From an uncultured Lachnospiraceae bacterium (lineage in GTDB: Bacteria; Bacillota; Clostridia; Lachnospirales; Lachnospiraceae): a stretch of DNA of 33,954 nucleotides. Of the stretch, positions 30,310-33,954 are shown piece by piece. The DNA lies in assembly GCA_934376945.1 (NCBI GenBank), contig CAKRPI010000010.1, positions 1 through 33,954 on the forward strand. Direction: 5' to 3'. A model generated the notes under the pieces. The model was not told the origin of the DNA. It searched no databases and saw nothing but the letters and a program-made list of their open reading frames with translations. The position numbers were made by a program, and so were the translations under genes. The stretch's first letter is position 1. Each line of letters begins with the position of its first letter.

Positions 30310-31626
30310 TTATTTCAGCAGATCCAAACGGACCAGTTTGACTCCATGAACCGGAATGACTGCCGTCAGTGCCTGATCCTGTGCGCCTTCCTTTTTCTGG
30401 CTCCACAAATCCGTCACCTCATACGTACCTTCCAGACCAAGCTTTGAAAAGCTGACGGAAAAGGTATCCGGCCAACCGACAATATTGAACATTGCCACAT
30501 ACCTTTCGCCGTTCTCCCCTTCTGACTGCCATACAATCAGATCGCCGGTACGCAGCACCTGATGTGCCCCATGACTGTGCTTTGTCAGCCCAAGCACCGC
30601 ATCATTCGTCAGAAGACTCATTGTCCATTCATCCATATCCGTCAGTTCACAGCCCAGCATCAGCGGTGAACGAAACAGACACCACAGCGAAAACAGCGTC
30701 CGTTGTTCTTCCTTCGTCAGTCTTGTCTGGCGTTCACTCAGTCCGTGCTCACAGCCGCGCACAGAAAGGCGGCCGACAGGAATCATATCACAGTCTGGGT
30801 AACAGCCTTCTGATACATACGGGCTCCATGTATCACAACGCGTAAACATTTCCATAATATTGCTCCAGGAATCCCAGAGGTCATTTGTGATTCGCCACAT
30901 ATTTGCATTTTCACGCAAATGCTGCGCTTTCTCCACCATCGCCGGTCCCGGAGAAAGGCTCAGGACAATTGCCCGTCCGCTGCGGTCGATCGCATTTCGG
31001 AGCAGTTCGATCTCATCTCCTCCATAAGAAATCATCGACTCATCACCCGGCTGTATGTATTTCACACAGATATCATCCACTTTAATAAAGTCCACACCCC
31101 ACGATGCATACAGTTCAATAATTGAATCATAATAGGCCTGTGCACCCGGTCTTGCAGCATCGACGCCGTACATATCTGTATTCCAGCAGCATATGGAGGA
31201 AGGATGTGCCACCTGCCGTGCCGTATAGCCCGTTCCCTTTACCGGTGTATTCTGAAAAACTGCCTGCCGCGGAATCCCACGCATAATATGAATCCCGAAT
31301 TTCAGGCCTTTGCTATGAATGTAGTCCGCAATCGGTCCGAATCCCCTTCCATCTGCTGCAGACGGGAAACGGTTGACAGCCGGAACCAGTCGGCCGTATT
31401 CGTCCATGCAAAGATCCGCAAACTGATGGTAATGGCTGCTGTCGGCCGTCGGCTCATACCACTGAATATCGCAGACAATATATTCCCAGCCATGTTCCTT
31501 CAAATGCTCTGCCACAAAATCAGCATTCTGGATCAGCTCTTTTTCCGTTACCGATGCCCCATAGCAATCCCAGCTGTTCCATCCCATCGGCGGATACGGC
31601 GCAAATGCGTTTTTATTTGTTTTCAT
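30310..31626 (-). CDS. Alpha-galactosidase, glycoside hydrolase family 27
   Basis: This 438-residue enzyme removes alpha-linked galactose from oligosaccharides such as raffinose-type sugars or galactomannan. The GH27 start PPMGWNSWDCYG (12-23) is clear; the catalytic nucleophile is D184 in FIKVDDICVKY and the acid/base is D249 in MWRITNDLWDSW. A C-terminal beta domain follows. No signal peptide is seen, so it probably acts on imported oligosaccharides. ATG 31626 has AAAGGAGAG upstream; the ATG at 31644 overlaps that site. A divergent AraC regulator lies 338 bases away. No sugar transporter is next to it. It is read toward spoIIGA with no terminator other than the hairpin at 30137-30191. Confidence 0.92.
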   Translation of the reverse strand: MKTNKNAFAPYPPMGWNSWDCYGASVTEKELIQNADFVAEHLKEHGWEYIVCDIQWYEPTADSSHYHQFADLCMDEYGRLVPAVNRFPSAADGRGFGPIADYIHSKGLKFGIHIMRGIPRQAVFQNTPVKGTGYTARQVAHPSSICCWNTDMYGVDAARPGAQAYYDSIIELYASWGVDFIKVDDICVKYIQPGDESMISYGGDEIELLRNAIDRSGRAIVLSLSPGPAMVEKAQHLRENANMWRITNDLWDSWSNIMEMFTRCDTWSPYVSEGCYPDCDMIPVGRLSVRGCEHGLSERQTRLTKEEQRTLFSLWCLFRSPLMLGCELTDMDEWTMSLLTNDAVLGLTKHSHGAHQVLRTGDLIVWQSEGENGERYVAMFNIVGWPDTFSVSFSKLGLEGTYEVTDLWSQKKEGAQDQALTAVIPVHGVKLVRLDLLK

Positions 31627-31964
31627 CTGAACTCTCCTTTTCATGCAAGTATCCTTGTTTCACTTTCAGGGCTTATTATAGCTGCTTTCAAAACGAATTG
31701 AGGAACATTTTATCCCTGCTGATCAAAAAAGAAAGAAATCGTCGCATTTATTTTTTCCTGTGCTTTTCTTTTTTTATGGATTCCGTTATAATCCGTTATA
31801 ATAGGATACCCGAACAAGAGCCTGAAACTACGCTGTGCTTGCGCAGGAATTAATGACCCACCCCGTATGAGCATAAACGTGTTCGAGGCTTCTGAGGCGT
31901 ACGCGATACGTACGTTGATAACAGCATTATGATGAAAGCATTCTAAAGAAAGAGAGGATCTCTT
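31627..31964. promoter_or_regulatory. Divergent control region between the GH27 and AraC genes
   Basis: No gene is supported here. Toward GH27, a minus-strand TATAAT lies at 31675-31680 with no good -35, as expected for an activator-dependent promoter. Toward the AraC gene, two overlapping direct repeats of CCGTTATAAT give TATAAT at 31787-31792 and 31797-31802. Further on, CGTACG-CGATA-CGTACG (31898-31914) is a palindrome in the AraC leader that could be an operator. Confidence 0.45.
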
Positions 31965-32873
31965 ATGGCTCATCCAGACTCCGATTTTAAAAATCGTTAC
32001 GTTTTTATTACTGCCTACTACGCCCTTTCCCTTCAGGAATATCATATGGATCTGCATGCGCATTCAAGTGCCGAGATTATGTATGTAACCGGCGGAAGCT
32101 GTCTCGTATCCGGAAGTGATTTTTCTGCTGCACTGTCGGCAAACGAATTTATTTTTCTGCCGTCCGGAGTACTTCACCGCCTTACGGTCACGCCGGAGCA
32201 TCCCTGCACAATTCTCAATCTCGAATTTCGAATCCAGTCAGAAAAAACTTTTCTTCCTCTGCACGAACTTCTCACCAACTGTCCGGCACTGCTTCCATGG
32301 CTTACACGTTGCTCCTGCGCAGCCGCCCAGGAACAGCGGGCACTTGGATATGCCATGAAAGACCTTATCTCACAGCTGCAGCGCAAAGAAGATTCACCTT
32401 ATCTGCTCCGGCTGCTTTTTTACCGTGTCATGCTGGAGCTGCTCTACTGCATGACCCATGACCGAAAAATGGCCGGTACACTTTACATCCAGAAAGCCTG
32501 TTCTTATATTGAGCAGAATCTTTCCCAAGAACTGAGCATTCCTGCGATCGCTTCTTATACCGGTGTCAACAAATCATATCTTCAGCTGCTTTTTTCACGG
32601 CTGCTCGGCTGTTCCATCGGAAACTATATTACTCAAAAACGACTGGAGCTTGCGACCTTTCTGCTCACAAACAGTTCACTCTCCGTTACTGACATTGCAT
32701 TTTCCTCCGGCTACAACAGCCGACAGCACTTTACACATGCATTTGAAAAAGCCTTCCATCTAAGCCCTTCTGCCTACCGCAGGCTCCACTGTCGCTCCCT
32801 TCTTCCTGACACAGAAGAATCACAGTGTCTCTTTAATGAAAATGGAGAAGAACTCCGGCGGTCGATGTACTGA
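31965..32873 (+). CDS. AraC family transcriptional regulator
   Basis: This 302-residue protein has an N-terminal cupin-like sensor (DLHAHSSAEIMYVTGGSCLVSG...NEFIFLPSGVLHRLT, residues about 25-85) and a C-terminal pair of AraC HTH motifs (SIPAIASYTGVNKSYLQLLFSRLLG and VTDIAFSSGYNSRQHFTHAFEKAF, about 185-280). It probably senses a sugar and activates the divergent alpha-galactosidase gene. GAGAGG lies before the ATG. It ends at a shared terminator with the ECF transporter gene. The HTH region matches the AraC/XylS consensus well, so the family call is secure; the ligand is inferred only from the neighbour. Confidence 0.93.
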   Translation: MAHPDSDFKNRYVFITAYYALSLQEYHMDLHAHSSAEIMYVTGGSCLVSGSDFSAALSANEFIFLPSGVLHRLTVTPEHPCTILNLEFRIQSEKTFLPLHELLTNCPALLPWLTRCSCAAAQEQRALGYAMKDLISQLQRKEDSPYLLRLLFYRVMLELLYCMTHDRKMAGTLYIQKACSYIEQNLSQELSIPAIASYTGVNKSYLQLLFSRLLGCSIGNYITQKRLELATFLLTNSSLSVTDIAFSSGYNSRQHFTHAFEKAFHLSPSAYRRLHCRSLLPDTEESQCLFNENGEELRRSMY

Positions 32874-32933
32874 AAAAAAGATTCCGTTTCCACATGCTGT
32901 ATCACTACAGTTCCGGAAAACGGAATCTTTTTT
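32874..32933. terminator. Bidirectional terminator between the AraC and ECF genes
   Basis: AAAAAAAGATTCCGTTT pairs with AAACGGAATCTTTTTT across a long loop, with A and T runs on opposite ends. It begins at the AraC stop codon and lies 35 bases before the end of the converging ECF gene. Confidence 0.85.
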
Positions 32934-32968
32934 GAAATTCTGTCTTTCTGAAAATTCTCTGTTGTATT

Positions 32969-33553
32969 TTATCGGCTTACAGCGCTTTGAAGATTTGCTT
33001 TGCGCAGTGCCGGCCGAAGTGCCAGATATACAGCAGTCGCAACAATTACGGAGGTTACCGCATTGATGGAAGTCGCCGTAATATTCCAGGCAAGCGTTAC
33101 ATCTGCTGCTGCCTTTCCAAGAATGACTCTTTTGTAAACATACCCAAACAGCGGATCAAAGATTACATTGAAGCCAAGTCCGCAGATGGATGCGATCACG
33201 GTCCATCTTGCCACTTTTCCTGTATCATTCGTTTCATTGATCTTTCCGATTTTGTGTGCTACCAGTCCTGTGATCAGACCGATGCAGAATTTCAGGATAA
33301 ATGTCTTCGGTGCATATACCACATAAACCGGATCCAGCAGATCACCGATCGTCATACCAACTGCGCCGCCAATGCCGCCCCAGACACCGCCGAGAACCAA
33401 TGCGCCCAATACGCAGACTGCATTACCAAGATGAATGGAGGTAGCATCGCCTCCCGGAAGCGGAATTTTGATCTGCAGGAATGTAAATACAACGTACGAC
33501 AATGCCGCAAACATACCTGTCATGACTACCTTTTGCATATTTCTCTTTTCCAT
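32969..33553 (-). CDS. ECF transporter S component (vitamin or cofactor uptake)
   Basis: This 194-residue membrane protein has about five to six helices and the features of ECF substrate-binding subunits: an N-terminal helix with the small-residue pattern VVMTGMFAALSYVVF that docks to EcfT, then HLGNAVCVLGALVLGGVWGGIGGAVGMTIGDLL and a central YAPKTFILKFCIGLITGLVAHKIG. S components bind a vitamin, and the energising EcfA/EcfT proteins are coded elsewhere. The substrate cannot be told; the family with this pattern includes riboflavin-type and queuosine-precursor-type carriers. AGGAGGAG precedes the ATG. I looked for a riboswitch in the 33554-33680 leader and found none I recognise. Confidence 0.88.
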   Translation of the reverse strand: MEKRNMQKVVMTGMFAALSYVVFTFLQIKIPLPGGDATSIHLGNAVCVLGALVLGGVWGGIGGAVGMTIGDLLDPVYVVYAPKTFILKFCIGLITGLVAHKIGKINETNDTGKVARWTVIASICGLGFNVIFDPLFGYVYKRVILGKAAADVTLAWNITATSINAVTSVIVATAVYLALRPALRKANLQSAVSR

Positions 33554-33680
33554 AATCTTACTCCTCCTCTGAAATTTATGGATTGAGTATACTCTCCCCT
33601 TCCACTTTTTGATAGTATCAGTTTGGTATTATTTCAAAGGTTCAGATGAATCAGGTCAGGCAGGTCAGATATTGCCATTT

Positions 33681-33724
33681 GTAAAGCGGACATTCGCAGT
33701 CGCTTCGCGACCTGTGCGTTCAAA
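33681..33724 (-). repeat. Dispersed palindromic intergenic repeat, copy 8
   Basis: On the minus strand it reads TTTGAACGCACAGGTCGCGA, then AGCGACTGCGAATGTCCGCT and TTAC. It shares the TTTGAACGCA lead with copy 1. One arm has lost a G, weakening the hairpin. It lies between ftsZ and the ECF gene. Confidence 0.75.
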
Positions 33725-33756
33725 CAAAACGGTGTATTTACCGCATGAAACCACAG

Positions 33757-33796
33757 AAAAAAGCAGCATTCTGACCTTACTATGCCAGAATGCTGC
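33757..33796 (-). terminator. Intrinsic terminator of ftsZ
   Basis: On the minus strand GCAGCATTCTG pairs perfectly with CAGAATGCTGC and is followed by six T. It starts 43 bases beyond the ftsZ stop. The intervening A/G-rich stretch (33797-33839) is low-complexity and I see nothing else in it. Confidence 0.85.
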
Positions 33797-33839
33797 CTGA
33801 TTATTTTCTTTTTCGCTTTTTCTCTTTCGCTTTTTCTTT

Positions 33840-33954
33840 TTAGCTTCTTCTTAAGAAATCCGGAATCTGGATATCCTTCTCCTGCACCTTGCTCGACGGT
33901 GTCCGCGTTGTGTTGAGCTGCGGCGCCACACGCTGTGTGGTCGGTGCGGAAACG
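33840..33954 (-). CDS. ftsZ: Cell division protein FtsZ, C-terminal end only
   Basis: Only the last 37 residues are in the window. They begin VSAPTTQRVAPQLNTT, a flexible linker, and end DIQIPDFLRRS, the conserved C-terminal peptide of FtsZ that binds FtsA, SepF and other division partners (compare DIPTFLRNR). FtsZ is the tubulin-like ring protein of cell division. In many clostridia ftsZ lies directly upstream of spoIIGA; here three other genes lie between them. A strong terminator follows, so ftsZ does not read into the inserted genes. Confidence 0.9.
   Translation of the reverse strand, partial: VSAPTTQRVAPQLNTTRTPSSKVQEKDIQIPDFLRRS

Noticed and set aside
31710..32063. A 117-codon minus-strand frame with a Pro/Arg-rich middle
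   Set aside because: It overlaps the start of the AraC gene and the promoter region, and shows no ribosome site or recognisable domain.
33554..33680. Possible vitamin riboswitch upstream of the ECF S component
   Set aside because: The leader is short and has none of the conserved segments of the FMN, TPP, cobalamin or preQ1 classes.
2058..33724. Dispersed repeats as a CRISPR array
   Set aside because: The copies are kilobases apart, in both orientations, with no regular spacers and no cas genes.

Overview
The window looks like a chromosomal segment of a spore-forming, Gram-positive gut-type clostridium, most likely in the family Lachnospiraceae. The evidence is the sporulation cluster spoIIGA-sigE-sigG with a YlmC/YmxH-type gene and nrdR, the end of ftsZ, AGGAGG-type ribosome binding sites, sigma-A promoters with TTGACA/TATAAT-like boxes, and several protein families that I mainly associate with that family. 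Most genes lie on the minus strand.

Layout. 1-3600: a partial tRNA-Pro(TGG) with a consensus promoter, then a nitroreductase, an aldo/keto reductase with C-terminal iron-sulfur motifs, a YdcF/SanA-like membrane protein and a SEC-C protein. 3600-10300: a gene-free stretch that may encode a structured RNA, then a probable four-gene minus-strand unit with a double-HTH regulator, a secreted M4 (thermolysin-type) protease and two secreted proteins I do not recognise. 10300-12330: a divergent control region and an M32 carboxypeptidase with a long structured leader. 12470-14650: PTS enzyme I, an HPr that lacks the regulatory serine, and a small unknown gene. 14777-14934: a small transposon-derived element with 18-bp terminal inverted repeats and 8-bp target duplications. 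14986-20650: a small membrane protein, then the AMP-synthesis genes purA, a LysR regulator, purB and purF. 20716-26898: nrdR followed by three genes of undescribed function, a 1193-residue beta-domain/helical-repeat protein, a degenerate Hsp70/actin-like protein and a small TPR protein. 27059-30205: ylmC-like gene, sigG, sigE and spoIIGA with a Spo0A-type promoter. 30310-33553: alpha-galactosidase (GH27), an AraC regulator and an ECF transporter S component, all lying between spoIIGA and ftsZ. 33840-33954: the C-terminus of FtsZ.

How the parts work together. FtsZ makes the division septum; SpoIIGA then activates pro-sigma-E in the mother cell and sigma-G acts in the forespore. The galactosidase/AraC pair is a typical inducible sugar module placed inside this normally tight block. 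EI and HPr form the shared phosphate chain of the sugar PTS. PurF starts purine synthesis, while PurB and PurA make AMP.

The main candidates for undescribed biology are the nrdR-linked three-gene unit (20716-26444), the spoIIG promoter whose spacer carries one arm of a terminator hairpin (30137-30205), the secreted-protease unit (4011-10297), and a family of dispersed palindromic intergenic repeats found at about nine sites here. Functional assignments come from reading the sequence by eye; no database search was run.
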